64,000 nucleotides of DNA from Salinicola lusitanus (GTDB lineage Bacteria > Pseudomonadota > Gammaproteobacteria > Pseudomonadales > Halomonadaceae), in the NCBI RefSeq assembly GCF_003206045.1, contig NZ_PZJM01000009.1, positions 124,001 to 188,000 on the forward strand, given 5' to 3'. The notes beneath the pieces were generated by a model. That model had not been told where the DNA came from. It worked only from the letters and a program-made list of their open reading frames with translations, and ran no database searches. Of the stretch, positions 55,377-64,000 are shown piece by piece (position 1 is the first letter of the stretch; the number at the start of each line of letters is the position of its first letter). The translations under genes were made by a program, and so were the position numbers.

Positions 55377-56555
55377 GTGAGACCCAGCGAGGACACCCTC
55401 TCCTGTCGGCGCGGGCAACGCAGAATCGGGCTCTCTCTCCTGCTGGCCGGCAGCTTGCTGCTGGCCGGCTCCGTCTTCGGCCAGGCCAACCCCCAGGAGG
55501 CCCGTGCGCGACTGGACAGCCTGGCGACCGATATCCAGGCGCTGCAGGGCAAGCTGGAAAATACCCAGGCCGCTCGCGGCGACGCCCAGGATGACCTGAA
55601 GCAGGTGGAGACGGCGATCGGCCAGACCCACCAGCGTCTCGACGCGCTGCAGGCGGAGCGACGGCAACTGGACGACGAGGTCGCCGATCTCGAACGGCGT
55701 CGCCAGGGCCTGGCCGCCGATCGCCAGCGGCAGCGCGAGGCGCTGGCGCGGCAGTTCGATGCGCTCTATCGCCTCGGCACCACGCCGCAGCTCAAGCTGC
55801 TGCTCAATCAGGACGATCCGGCCGAGGTCGATCGACTCCAGCACTATCTCAATGCGCTGTCGTCGGCACGCCGGGAGCGCCTCGACCAGCTCCGGGAGAT
55901 CAATCGTCAACTGGACGACAACCTGGCGGAGATCGATCAGCGGCGCTCACGCCTGGATGACGTCCAGGCCGATCTCGAACAGCAGCAGCAGCGCCTGGCG
56001 AAGAACCTGAAGGAGCGTCAGGCCCTGGTGGCCAAGCTGAACGGCCGCTACGACAGCGAGCAGGCTCGTCTCGAGGATCTCAACCAGGATCGTGCCCACG
56101 TCGAACGCCTGCTGGACCGGATGCAGAAAGAGCTCGCCAACCTGAAGAAGCCGCCCCCTTCGACCGATATCCGTCAGACCAGAGGCGGCCTGCCATGGCC
56201 CGTCCAGGGAGCGATGCTGTCGAGTTACGGTAGCGGCGAGGGCGTCAATCGCAACGGCATTCTGATCGGGGCGCCCACGGGGACGGCAGTCAAGGCCGTG
56301 CATGCCGGCCGGGTGGTCTTCGCCAACTGGATGCGCGGCTTCGGCAACCTGCTGATCCTCGACCATGGCGACGGCATTCTCACGCTCTATGCCCATCTCC
56401 AGCAGATCGACGTCGATCCCGGGCAGCAGGTCTCCAACCGGCAGACGGTCGGGGCAGTCGGCGATACCGGCGGTCAATCGAGGCCGGCACTCTATTTCGA
56501 GGTGCGTCAGAACGGCAATCCGATCAATCCCGGCAACTGGATTGCCAAACGCTGA
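55377..56555 (+). CDS. EnvC-like murein hydrolase activator
   Basis: This 392-residue protein has a signal peptide (SLLLAGSLLLAGSVFGQA), a long periplasmic coiled coil (about residues 45-265) and a C-terminal LytM/M23 domain (LPWPVQGAMLSSYGSG, GILIGAPTGTAVKAVHAGRV, LILDHGDGILTLYAHL). The zinc ligands of active M23 enzymes are degenerate (N-terminal HxxxD missing), as in EnvC, which activates AmiA/AmiB amidases at division. It starts with GTG at 55377 and stands between gpmI and ctpA, a common gammaproteobacterial order. Confidence 0.88.
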   Translation: MRPSEDTLSCRRGQRRIGLSLLLAGSLLLAGSVFGQANPQEARARLDSLATDIQALQGKLENTQAARGDAQDDLKQVETAIGQTHQRLDALQAERRQLDDEVADLERRRQGLAADRQRQREALARQFDALYRLGTTPQLKLLLNQDDPAEVDRLQHYLNALSSARRERLDQLREINRQLDDNLAEIDQRRSRLDDVQADLEQQQQRLAKNLKERQALVAKLNGRYDSEQARLEDLNQDRAHVERLLDRMQKELANLKKPPPSTDIRQTRGGLPWPVQGAMLSSYGSGEGVNRNGILIGAPTGTAVKAVHAGRVVFANWMRGFGNLLILDHGDGILTLYAHLQQIDVDPGQQVSNRQTVGAVGDTGGQSRPALYFEVRQNGNPINPGNWIAKR

Positions 56556-56691
56556 TCGGCAAGCTGGATCATCGGCCCGACGAAACGCTATGCTGGGTTA
56601 TCAAACGCCGTTCCTTCACGGATATCGGTATCGCCAGACGCCTCGGGTATCGGCGCCAGCGAATCCACCCAGCTCGAGTCGCGGAGACCGC

Positions 56692-58095
56692 ATGAATTCA
56701 AGCCGCCTGAAGCCAGGGCCTGCCCGCGCGGATCTTCTCGCCCGGAGAGCCGCCTTCGTTCCCACGCTGGGCGCCGCGCTGATACTGATCCTGGGTCTGG
56801 CCCCGGTCGCCCAGGCCCAGCAGGACAGTACCGCCGGCGCTCCCACCCAGGCCGAGCAGGATGCCGCCAACGGCTTGCCGGTGGAGGACGTCCAGACCTT
56901 CGCCGAGGTCTTCGAGCGCATCAAGCGGACCTATGTGGAGCAGGTCGACGACAAGACCCTGCTGCGCAACGCCATGCGAGGCATGCTCAGTCAGCTCGAC
57001 CCCCACTCCGAATATCTCGACGCCGATGCCTTCCAGAACCTGCGCGAGACCACCGAGGGCGAATTCAGCGGCGTCGGCATCGAGATCGGCCTGCGTGACG
57101 ACCAGCTCACCGTCATCGCGCCCATCGACGACACCCCGGCCGCCCGTGCCGGCATTCAGCCGGGCGACCGCATCGTGGCCATCGACGGCACGCCGACCAG
57201 CAATCTGAGCCTGCAGGAAGCCGTGGACCTGATGCGCGGCGAGGCCGGTACCGATATCGAGCTGTTGCTGCTGCGGGACGGCGAACAGGAGCCCCGCAAC
57301 CTGACGCTGACCCGCGAGTCGATCCAGTCCGAGAGCGTCTCCAGCCGCCTGCTGGAACCCGGCTACGGCTATCTGCGGATCAGCCAGTTCCAGAGCCGGA
57401 CCGGCCAGCAGACACATGACGCGCTGGAGTCGTTGCTGAAACCGGGGCCGCTGAAGGGGCTGGTGCTCGACCTGCGCAACAACCCCGGCGGCGTGCTCTC
57501 CAGCGCCGTCGACGTGGCCGACCAGTTCCTCTCCAGCGGCCTGGTGGTCTACACCAAGGGCCGGCTGGTCGATGACGACATGCGCTTTACCGCCCACGCC
57601 GATACGACCGCTCCCGACGTGCCACTGGTGGTGCTGATCAACGGGGGCAGCGCCTCCGCCGCCGAGATCGTCGCCGGGGCGCTGCAGGATCAAGGACGTG
57701 GCGTGCTGATGGGCACGCGCAGCTTCGGCAAGGGTTCGGTGCAGCAGGTGATGCCGCTGGGCAACGGCGACGGGCTCAAGCTCACCACGGCGCGCTACTA
57801 CACCCCCAGCGGGCGCTCGATCCAGGCCGAGGGCATCGCACCCGACGTCCGCGTGGTCAGCGGCCGCCTGGAGGTCGAGGAGAACAGCAGCTTCCAGCTT
57901 CGCGAGTCCAACCTGCGCGGGCACCTGTTGAACGGCAATCCCGACCAGGCGGCGGACAACCCCGACACCCCGGTCGCGGCCAACGACTACCAGTTGGGGG
58001 AGGCGCTGAACCTGCTCAAGGCGCTCAACGTGGTGCAGCGACCCAAGGCGGCGTCAGGTGTCGCTACCCAGGGAAGCGCCGAGCCCGCTCCCTGA
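56692..58095 (+). CDS. ctpA: Carboxy-terminal processing protease (S41, CtpA)
   Basis: The 467-residue secreted protease has an N-terminal signal peptide (residues 20-43), a short helical part with MRGMLSQLDPHSEYLDADAF, and a PDZ domain (GVGIEIGLRDDQLTVIAPID, AGIQPGDRIVAIDGTP). The S41 core follows, with LVLDLRNNPGGVLSSAVDVA, the catalytic Ser in INGGSASAAEIVAGALQD and Lys in GTRSFGKGSVQ. It degrades or processes envelope proteins such as murein hydrolases. The ATG at 56692 begins the signal peptide. Confidence 0.94.
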   Translation: MNSSRLKPGPARADLLARRAAFVPTLGAALILILGLAPVAQAQQDSTAGAPTQAEQDAANGLPVEDVQTFAEVFERIKRTYVEQVDDKTLLRNAMRGMLSQLDPHSEYLDADAFQNLRETTEGEFSGVGIEIGLRDDQLTVIAPIDDTPAARAGIQPGDRIVAIDGTPTSNLSLQEAVDLMRGEAGTDIELLLLRDGEQEPRNLTLTRESIQSESVSSRLLEPGYGYLRISQFQSRTGQQTHDALESLLKPGPLKGLVLDLRNNPGGVLSSAVDVADQFLSSGLVVYTKGRLVDDDMRFTAHADTTAPDVPLVVLINGGSASAAEIVAGALQDQGRGVLMGTRSFGKGSVQQVMPLGNGDGLKLTTARYYTPSGRSIQAEGIAPDVRVVSGRLEVEENSSFQLRESNLRGHLLNGNPDQAADNPDTPVAANDYQLGEALNLLKALNVVQRPKAASGVATQGSAEPAP

Positions 58096-58134
58096 CAAAC
58101 CGCAAGCCGGCATCGATCGGATGAGAACCGCGAG

Positions 58135-58160
58135 ACGGCTGCCCAGAAGGCAGCCGTTTC
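58135..58160 (+). terminator. Terminator after ctpA
   Basis: A 9-bp stem ACGGCTGCC/GGCAGCCGT with a 5-base loop, followed by TTC. It lies 40 bases after ctpA and just beyond the end of the converging minus-strand gene. Confidence 0.7.
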
Positions 58161-58556
58161 ACGGTGAGGGGCCGATGGGCGCTCCCTGATGGAATCGCAA
58201 CTGCCAGCCATGTGGCGTCAACCACCACAACGAGCAGCGTCTGGCCCAGCGCTCGCACGACCCATCGGCACGAAGATTGGCGGAACGATAGAAAAGCAGC
58301 GCGGATTCTGCCGAAAGACGCAGACAATAATCTCCTTCTGCATGGATTCTGATATCCAGGCTCGCCTGCTCCTCGCACGCTGATTTGAGCACGTCGTCAC
58401 GCGTGTCATGCTGCCCGGAGCGACCCACTTCATGAAAATCAGGGTGCAGATACTGGCAATGGCCCTCGGCGAGCATCTGACGATTGACTGATGCAACCTT
58501 CTCTCTCGCGCAGCGAGAACTGTCAGAAGTGTCGAATCCTCAGGCCAGTCTCTCAT
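58159..58556 (-). pseudogene. Frameshifted DUF4440-like gene coupled to ubiI
   Basis: An ATG at 58556 overlaps the ubiI stop (ATGA) and opens MRDWPEDSTLLTVLAARERR then LHQSIVR. The match to small DUF4440 (NTF2-like) proteins then continues in another frame from about 58476: QMLAEGHCQYLHPDFHEVGR, SGQHDTRDDVL and, at the end, WWLTPHGWQLRFHQGAP. A one-base deletion near 58476 explains the break. It may be a true pseudogene or a sequencing error. The second part alone (105 residues from ATG 58476) could also be read as a gene, but its N terminus would be truncated and it lacks a ribosome site. Confidence 0.6.
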
Positions 58557-59827
58557 CGACACCGCTCGGGAAGATCGCCGTACTCCCCCAGCGCCTGACG
58601 TATCAGCAGCCGCTTCACCGGCATGAGGCGGTTCACGCCGGAGAGCCCCCAGTTGCGGGCGAGCCGAAGCGCCGGTTGCCGGCTGCCGAACAACCGCTGG
58701 AAGCCCTGCATGGCAGCGAGCATGGCCGCGTTCTCGTTGCGGCGGCGGCGCTCGTAGCGAACCAGGATGCGCCGATCCCCCGGCGGCGCACCGCGCCGTC
58801 TGGCACGCACCCACTCCTCGGCGAGCACGGCGGCATCCATCAATCCGAGATTGACGCCCTGCCCCGCCAGCGGATGCAGGCTGTGGGCGGCATCGCCGAT
58901 CAGCGCCAAGCCGTCGTCGACATAACGCTGCGCATGGCGCTGGGTGATCGGGAAGTGCGGCGCGGCATCGATGACCTCGACGTCGCCCAGCCGCTCCCCC
59001 AACCCGCGGGCGAGTTCGATGCCCAGTTGCGCTCGCCCCTCGTCGGTGGCGGCCAGTGCCGTCAACCGCCGGGCCTCGCCGGGGGTGGTCGACCAGACGA
59101 TCGAGCAGTGATCGTCCCGCCCGTCGACGGTCAACGGCAGGAAGGCCAACGGACCGGTGGCGAGAAAAGCTTGGCGTGCAACGGCGCCATGGCCGACAGC
59201 GGTGCGCACGGTGGTCACCACGGCAGCCTGGCCGGTCTCGCGTTCGCCGACCGGGATACCGGCCATCGCCCGCAGCGGGGAGTTGGCGCCGTCGGCACCG
59301 ACGATCAGCGGTGCCCGCCGCTGGGTGCCGTCGTCCAGGATGATCACGGCGTCACTGGCATGGCGGGTGCCGGGGCGAGCCGCACTCTCTCGGCGTTCGT
59401 AGCCGGTCACTCGAACCTCGTGCAGCCACTCGACGTTGGGTAGCGACTGCAGGCGTCGGGCCAGTCCGGCCAGCAGCAGGTCGTTCTCGACGATATGTCC
59501 CAGCGCATCGACACCGACCTCGTCGGCATCGAAATCGATCTCACCGCTACCCTCGGCATCCCAGACCTGCATGCCCCGGTAGGCCGACACCCGGCGGGAG
59601 GCGATCCAGGGCCAGACGTCCAGGGCCATCAGCAGACGCTGCGAGGCCGCCGTCAATGCACTGACGCGAAGCGCCGGTTTGCCCTGCCCCAGGCGCGCAT
59701 CGCCTGCGGGCGCCGGGGCCGCATCGACCACGGCCACCTGCCAGCCGGCTTCGCCCAGCAGCAGGGCCAGCGTGGAGCCGACGACCCCGCCGCCGACGAT
59801 GATGACATCACTCTCGCTCTGGTCCAT
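58553..59827 (-). CDS. ubiI: Ubiquinone C5-hydroxylase family flavoprotein UbiI/VisC
   Basis: This 424-residue FAD monooxygenase acts in ubiquinone ring hydroxylation. It has the Rossmann motif VIIVGGGVVGSTLALLLGEA at the start, VGADGANSPLRAMAG (DG motif) and GLALIGDAAHSLHPLAGQGV then NLGLMDAA. The position after pepP and ubiH matches E. coli visC/ubiI. The ATG at 59827 is chosen at the start of the conserved domain; AAGGAG lies 12 bases upstream. Confidence 0.88.
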   Translation of the reverse strand: MDQSESDVIIVGGGVVGSTLALLLGEAGWQVAVVDAAPAPAGDARLGQGKPALRVSALTAASQRLLMALDVWPWIASRRVSAYRGMQVWDAEGSGEIDFDADEVGVDALGHIVENDLLLAGLARRLQSLPNVEWLHEVRVTGYERRESAARPGTRHASDAVIILDDGTQRRAPLIVGADGANSPLRAMAGIPVGERETGQAAVVTTVRTAVGHGAVARQAFLATGPLAFLPLTVDGRDDHCSIVWSTTPGEARRLTALAATDEGRAQLGIELARGLGERLGDVEVIDAAPHFPITQRHAQRYVDDGLALIGDAAHSLHPLAGQGVNLGLMDAAVLAEEWVRARRRGAPPGDRRILVRYERRRRNENAAMLAAMQGFQRLFGSRQPALRLARNWGLSGVNRLMPVKRLLIRQALGEYGDLPERCR

Positions 59828-59906
59828 TACTACGCGTACTCCTTGTCTCGTCGCATGCCGCATCACCTGCCCGCCCGATCACGCCCAGGCTCGTCCACCG
59901 GCGGCG

Positions 59907-61148
59907 CTAGCGCTCGATGCCCATTGCGTGTCTCGCCAGGGTCCGGCGCAACGGCCCCAGCGCGTTGAGGCCGACCAATCCGGCGGCACGAGCCGGCCCC
60001 AACGCGGCATGATCGATGCCGAACAGCCGGATCAGCCCGTCGCTGAAGCGCACGATCCGATGCGTGTCCGCCGTTCGTCTCGCCTCGAAGCTCGCCAGCG
60101 TTCGGGGGTCGCCAGCGGCGACGCCCTCCGCCCGCGCCGCACCGATGGCACCGGCCAGATCCATCACCCCACGCAGGGCCAGGTTGAAACCCTGCCCGGC
60201 AACCGGATGCAGAGCGTGCGCCGCGTTGCCCAGTATGGCCAGATGCGGGCGAACCGTCTCCCGCGCCGTGATCAGCGACAGCGGATAGGTGTGCCGCTGC
60301 CCCACCCGTCGAAAGCGGCCCGCCCGATCGCCGAAGGCCTGCTGCAGGCGCTCCAGAAAGGCGCCGTCGGAGAGCGCCAGGGTCTCGTCGAAGGCGCCCT
60401 GGCGGTGGGTCCAGACCAGCTCCATCCGGCGTCCGTCGAGCGGCAGCAGGGCCATCGGTCCTTCGCGGGTGAAGCGTTCGAAGGCCCAGCCGCCGTGGGC
60501 ACGGCTGACCTCGACGTTGGCGATCAGCGCGGTCTGCTCGTAGGGGTGATGATCGCTCTCGATACCGAGACGCTCCTTGAAACCGGCTCGCCCACCGTCG
60601 GCCAGTACGGTCAGGCCGGCGTGAATGACCTCGCCGCTGTCCAGCGCGAGCCGATACCCCCCGCTCTCGGGCTCCAGCGATTCGACGCGTGCCGGACAGC
60701 GCCAGTCGATGGGCAGCGACTCGAGGCGAGCATGCAGCGCTCGCCCCATCCAGACGTTGGGGATGACATAGCCCAGCGCCTCGACGCCCAGCTCGGAGGC
60801 GTGCAGCCGGGTCGCGCCCAGCCGGCCACGCTCGCTGACATGGATATGGCGGATCGCGGAGGCCTCCGCCGCCATCGCCGACCACACGCCGAGCCGCTCG
60901 AAGTGGCGTCGCGAGCCGTAGGCAATGGCGCTGGCCCGGGCGTCGAAGCTGGGTTGATACGTGCTCGCCTCGACGCTGCTGGGCAGCGGCCGAGGCTCGA
61001 TGATGGCAACGCGCAGGGGCGCCCGCTCATCGCCAAGCTCGCGCTCCGCCGCGATGGCCTCGCCCAGGGCGCAGGCGAGACTGGCGCCTACCAGGCCACC
61101 GCCGATGATGGCCACGTCGACCGTGGTGGATTGCCGTGTCTGAGACAT
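59907..61148 (-). CDS. ubiH: 2-octaprenyl-6-methoxyphenol hydroxylase UbiH
   Basis: This 413-residue FAD monooxygenase is the paralogue of the neighbouring UbiI and hydroxylates C1 of the ubiquinone ring. It shows VDVAIIGGGLVGASLACALG, VLADGGRAGFKERLGIE and HLAILGNAAHALHPVAGQGF followed by NLALRG. A GTG six bases upstream (61154) is an alternative start with better ribosome-site spacing. It belongs to the ygfB-pepP-ubiH-ubiI operon. Confidence 0.9.
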   Translation of the reverse strand: MSQTRQSTTVDVAIIGGGLVGASLACALGEAIAAERELGDERAPLRVAIIEPRPLPSSVEASTYQPSFDARASAIAYGSRRHFERLGVWSAMAAEASAIRHIHVSERGRLGATRLHASELGVEALGYVIPNVWMGRALHARLESLPIDWRCPARVESLEPESGGYRLALDSGEVIHAGLTVLADGGRAGFKERLGIESDHHPYEQTALIANVEVSRAHGGWAFERFTREGPMALLPLDGRRMELVWTHRQGAFDETLALSDGAFLERLQQAFGDRAGRFRRVGQRHTYPLSLITARETVRPHLAILGNAAHALHPVAGQGFNLALRGVMDLAGAIGAARAEGVAAGDPRTLASFEARRTADTHRIVRFSDGLIRLFGIDHAALGPARAAGLVGLNALGPLRRTLARHAMGIER

Positions 61149-61265
61149 CTGCACCAGCCACTCCCTTACGATTGAAAATTCAGAAGCCAGTTTCCACGCA
61201 CCCTACACTGCCATTACATCGGTTACGTAATTTTCCGGCTCGATTCAGGGTCGATCAAAAAACGA

Positions 61266-62603
61266 TCAACTCCGCCCCTGCATCAGCGCCTCGATATCCT
61301 CCGGCGCCTTGGGTACGTCCGAGGTCAGGACCTCGCGGCCGGACTCAGTGACCACGACATCGTCCTCGATGCGAATCCCGATGCCGCGATAGGCCGACGG
61401 CACGTCTTCGGCATCCGGGATATAGAGCCCGGGCTCGATCGTCAACACCATGCCCGGCTCGAGCCGGCGGGGTTCGCCATCGACCCGATAACTGCCGACG
61501 TCGTGGACATCCAGGCCGAGCCAGTGCGAGGTCGAGTGCAGATAGAAGCGGCGGAAGCGCTGGGACTCGATGTTCTCTTCCAGCTCACCTTCCAGCAGGC
61601 CGAGCTCGATCAGGCCCGCGGTCAGATCGCGCACCACGCCCTGGTGAATGGCCTCCAGCGTGACGCCGGGTTCCACCGCGGCGACGGCGCGCTCTTCCGC
61701 CGCCAGCACGACGTCGTACAACGCCCGCTGAGCGTCGCTGAAACGGCCGTTGATCGGAAAGGTACGGGTGATGTCGCCGGCGTAGAGGTCGAACTCGCCA
61801 CCCGCGTCGATCAGTACCAGCTCGCCATCCTTCAGCGGCGCGGCATTCTCGATATAGTGCAGCACACAGGCGTTGGCTCCGCCGCCGACGATGGTGCCGT
61901 AGGCGGGCGAGCGCGCACCGTGCCAGAGGAACTCGTGCTCGAGCTCGGCCTGCAGCTGGTATTCGAAGCGCCCGGGGCGGCTCGCCTGCATGGCGCGGCG
62001 GTGCGCCAGCGCGCTGATCTGCGCGGCGTGTCGCATCAGCGCCAGCTCGGCCTCGCTCTTGGTCAGGCGAAGTTCGTGGATCAAGGCACTGACGTCGGCA
62101 AACCGGGTGGGGGCGACGGCACCCCGTCGCGCCCGGGCGCTCAGCTGTCCGCGCACGCCCTCGGCGATGCTCATGGCGGCGGTGTCGGACAGTGGCAGGT
62201 AGAGGGTTTGGCGACCATCCAGCAGTTCGGTCAGGTCGTGGCGCTGGGTGTTATCGAACGCCTCGTCCATACCGTAATCGCGCACGGCCCCTTCGGGGCC
62301 GATACGAATGCCGGTCCAGGCCTCCTTCTCGGGGTCCTTCTCCTGACAGTAGAGGATAGTCTCGCCGGCTTCCCGGCCGGGCAGCAGCACCAGCAGCGCG
62401 TCGGGTTCGGGAAAACCGCACAGATAGTGGAAATCGCTGTTCTGGCGGAACGCGTACTCGCTGTCGTGATTGCGCGTCCTGAGCGCGGCACCCGGCAACA
62501 GCACGGCGCTGTGTTCCGGCAATTCGGCCATCAGGCGCTCGCGACGGGCCGCGAACTCCTCTGGCGAGATGGGGGCGGGACGCGGCAACGGCTCGGGTCG
62601 CAT
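61266..62603 (-). CDS. pepP: Xaa-Pro aminopeptidase PepP
   Basis: The 445-residue M24 metallopeptidase removes N-terminal residues ahead of proline. The N-terminal creatinase-like domain has LPGAALRTRNHDSEYAFRQN and SDFHYLCGFPEP. The dinuclear Mn ligands are Asp in LVLIDAGGEFD, Asp in YAGDITRTFPING, His in HSTSHWLGLDVHD, Glu in VLTIEPGLYIP and Glu in GIGIRIEDDVVV. It lies between ygfB and ubiH as in many gammaproteobacteria. Confidence 0.96.
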   Translation of the reverse strand: MRPEPLPRPAPISPEEFAARRERLMAELPEHSAVLLPGAALRTRNHDSEYAFRQNSDFHYLCGFPEPDALLVLLPGREAGETILYCQEKDPEKEAWTGIRIGPEGAVRDYGMDEAFDNTQRHDLTELLDGRQTLYLPLSDTAAMSIAEGVRGQLSARARRGAVAPTRFADVSALIHELRLTKSEAELALMRHAAQISALAHRRAMQASRPGRFEYQLQAELEHEFLWHGARSPAYGTIVGGGANACVLHYIENAAPLKDGELVLIDAGGEFDLYAGDITRTFPINGRFSDAQRALYDVVLAAEERAVAAVEPGVTLEAIHQGVVRDLTAGLIELGLLEGELEENIESQRFRRFYLHSTSHWLGLDVHDVGSYRVDGEPRRLEPGMVLTIEPGLYIPDAEDVPSAYRGIGIRIEDDVVVTESGREVLTSDVPKAPEDIEALMQGRS

Positions 62604-62687
62604 GTCTCTCTCCTTGAGCGAAGCGCCCCGGGATTCGCCGGGACGCCTGGAATATCGTCGATCACGCGCCTCGCGGCGCGGGCGGAC

Positions 62688-63317
62688 TCAATGCAGCGCT
62701 GGCGGTGTCTCGTCCTCGCCGCCGGCGGTTTCGCCACTCTCGTTCTCCACCTGCTCCACCTGGGGTTCTCCAGGGTGCTGTTCGGTGTAGAGCAGCATCG
62801 CCGCCATCCGGGCATGTTCGGTCAGCGCGAAGAGATCGTTCTCGTTTTCGGGGTCGTCGGCGATATCGATATCGATCGCCGACAGCTGGCCGAGATCCTC
62901 CAGCGCCTCTTTCAGCGGCGAGGACCAGTTCTCGTAGGTTTCGCCATCCACTTCGTTGACGACCTCGAGAAAGCCCTGGGTCCACTCCTTGAGCCCCTGG
63001 GCGCGCTCGGAGAGCGAAAACAGCTCGTCCGGCAGCAGCGGCTCGAAGTTGAGCTCGGCGGCGGAGAGCGCGTCCAGTGTCTGGCGGCGCCAGCCCAGCA
63101 GCACGTCCGCATCCTCGCGGTTTTCCGGCTGTTCCACGTTGAGCGACAGGCAGACTTCCTCCAGCCACCCCTCGGCACTCAGATCGTGCAAACCGAGCTC
63201 GGCGCACAGTCGGCCGTCGAGAAACGCTGGCGACTGCATGCTGCCATGGGCCAGAAAGACATTGGCGACGGTGGAAAAGTCGAGCTGGTCGTTGATGATC
63301 GACATGTCGGCATCCAT
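62688..63317 (-). CDS. ygfB: YgfB/UPF0149 family protein
   Basis: This 209-residue helical protein of the UPF0149 family has FLDGRLCAELGLHDLSAEGW, LPDELFSLSERAQGLKEWTQ, GFLEVVNEVDGETYENWSSP and LFALTEHARMAAMLLYTEQH. In Pseudomonas a YgfB homologue modulates AlpA-dependent gene expression; in most species the role is unclear. An ATG at 63305 is an alternative start. It heads the pepP-ubiH-ubiI operon, divergent from zapA. Confidence 0.87.
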   Translation of the reverse strand: MDADMSIINDQLDFSTVANVFLAHGSMQSPAFLDGRLCAELGLHDLSAEGWLEEVCLSLNVEQPENREDADVLLGWRRQTLDALSAAELNFEPLLPDELFSLSERAQGLKEWTQGFLEVVNEVDGETYENWSSPLKEALEDLGQLSAIDIDIADDPENENDLFALTEHARMAAMLLYTEQHPGEPQVEQVENESGETAGGEDETPPALH

Positions 63318-63554
63318 GATTGGGTGATCGCAAGAGCCGGCGGGCGCGTGGCGCCGGCGCGGCGGCGCGTTGACCGCCAATAACCGGCTCTCTATAGTGA
63401 TTCCTCAATCGCGGCGGCACGCTCCCCGGGCCTTCGACCCCGCCCGGCGCAGCCGGTCACCGACCGCAGGCAGGGTAACGAATCCGGACGCGCTCGGCGC
63501 GAATGCCTGCCATCTTACCGCATCGATCTTCACCGCCCACCCCGGAGCGACAAC

Positions 63555-63869
63555 ATGAGCGACACGTCTCGCCCGACGACCGAAGTCACCCTGCTGGGCA
63601 AACCCTACGTGATCGCCTGCCCGCCCGAGGAGCAGGATCAGTTGAAGCGTTCCGCCCGCTACCTGGATCGCGCCATGCACGGCATCCATTCGCGAGGCAA
63701 GGTGCTGGGCGCCGAAAAGATCGCGATCATGGCCGCCCTCAATATCACCCACGAGCTGCTGACGGCGCTGGACTCGCATCGCGCCGGCGAGCAGAGCCTG
63801 AGTGATCTGAGCGAGAGGCTGGAACGTGCGCTGGCCAAGGCGGGAGAACCCGGCCGACAGGCACCGTGA
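63555..63869 (+). CDS. zapA: Cell division protein ZapA
   Basis: The 104-residue protein bundles FtsZ protofilaments at the Z-ring. It has the N-terminal beta-hairpin VTLLGKPYVIACPPEEQDQL and the long dimerising helix (AEKIAIMAALNITHELLTAL, SDLSERLERALAKAG). It is divergent from ygfB and followed by 6S RNA, the order kept across gammaproteobacteria. Confidence 0.95.
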   Translation: MSDTSRPTTEVTLLGKPYVIACPPEEQDQLKRSARYLDRAMHGIHSRGKVLGAEKIAIMAALNITHELLTALDSHRAGEQSLSDLSERLERALAKAGEPGRQAP

Positions 63870-63937
63870 TGTCGAAAGCGCCATCGGTATCGTAATCCGC
63901 CATTGGGCAACGGAAGCCGCTCTGCTACGATGGTGGG

Positions 63938-64000
63938 GTTTCCTGGAGTGTGCGCCAGTCATTACAAGTCCCTCGAGCCTATGCGCAGTACCCAGGGGGC
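63938..64000 (+). ncRNA. ssrS: 6S RNA, 5' part
   Basis: Downstream of zapA the sequence TTTCCTGGAGTGTGCGCCAG and then AGTCCCTCGAGCC matches the 5' closing stem and first conserved block of gammaproteobacterial 6S RNA, which binds RNA polymerase sigma-70. A -10-like TACGAT at 63926-63931 fits a start near 63938. The RNA runs off the right edge. Confidence 0.85.

Overview
The window looks like a chromosomal segment of a GC-rich gammaproteobacterium, most likely a member of the Halomonadaceae (Halomonas-like). The evidence is core gene order: the ubiI-ubiH-pepP-ygfB operon divergent from zapA and 6S RNA at the right end, pyrE divergent from a catalytically dead Crc, secB next to a rhodanese, and gpmI followed by an EnvC-like factor and a carboxy-terminal protease. 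The genus is an inference; no rRNA gene is present.

Left part (1-21.5 kb): the start of a PAS protein, a VIT-type metal transporter, lamB-malM, a cytochrome b561, and a complete divergent sugar-acid locus. That locus has a rhamnonate-dehydratase-like enzyme, a GntP permease and denD on the minus strand, and gntR, ltnD, otnK, otnC and otnI on the plus strand. It can convert D-erythronate and L-threonate to dihydroxyacetone phosphate, with one candidate GntR operator between the arms. After it come a CvfB-like RNA-binding protein, a small secreted protein with decaying tandem copies, a diguanylate cyclase, a Cro/CI-like switch with three related 15-bp operators, a LysE exporter, an SDR enzyme and a LysR regulator.

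Island 1 (about 21.6-30 kb, visibly AT-rich up to 28 kb): a heavily decayed DNase I-like (EEP) pseudogene, then a compact six-gene minus-strand operon that I recognise as a His-Xaa-Ser (Hxs) radical-SAM maturation system: HxsD, HxsB, HxsC, HxsA, a small membrane protein and a MauG-like dihaem protein. It is followed by a SnoaL-like gene, a fosA gene, and the remnant of an integrase end with a copy of the tRNA-Arg 3' end.

Island 2 (29,954-43,843): a 13.9-kb P4-type integrative element in the 3' end of tRNA-Arg(CCG). It holds a tyrosine integrase, an XRE/ImmA module with an unknown partner, AlpA, small genes, a Toprim primase, a DUF927 helicase-like protein, an iteron-rich candidate origin framed by an inverted repeat, and a distal two-gene module with an SF1 helicase that sits where defence systems are usually carried. 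The leader between the alpA operon and the replication operon has two direct and one inverted copy of a 9-bp sequence, one of them on a ribosome binding site, much like the RNA immunity switch of phage P4. Shared repeats suggest that islands 1 and 2 descend from related elements that used the same tRNA site.

Right part (44-64 kb): ordinary core genes (thiM, cysE, rep, a GNAT, trmL, a YfaZ-like porin, pyrE, crc, rsmE, secB, a rhodanese, gpmI, envC-like, ctpA, ubiI, ubiH, pepP, ygfB, zapA and the 5' end of ssrS). One small gene coupled to ubiI appears to be frameshifted.
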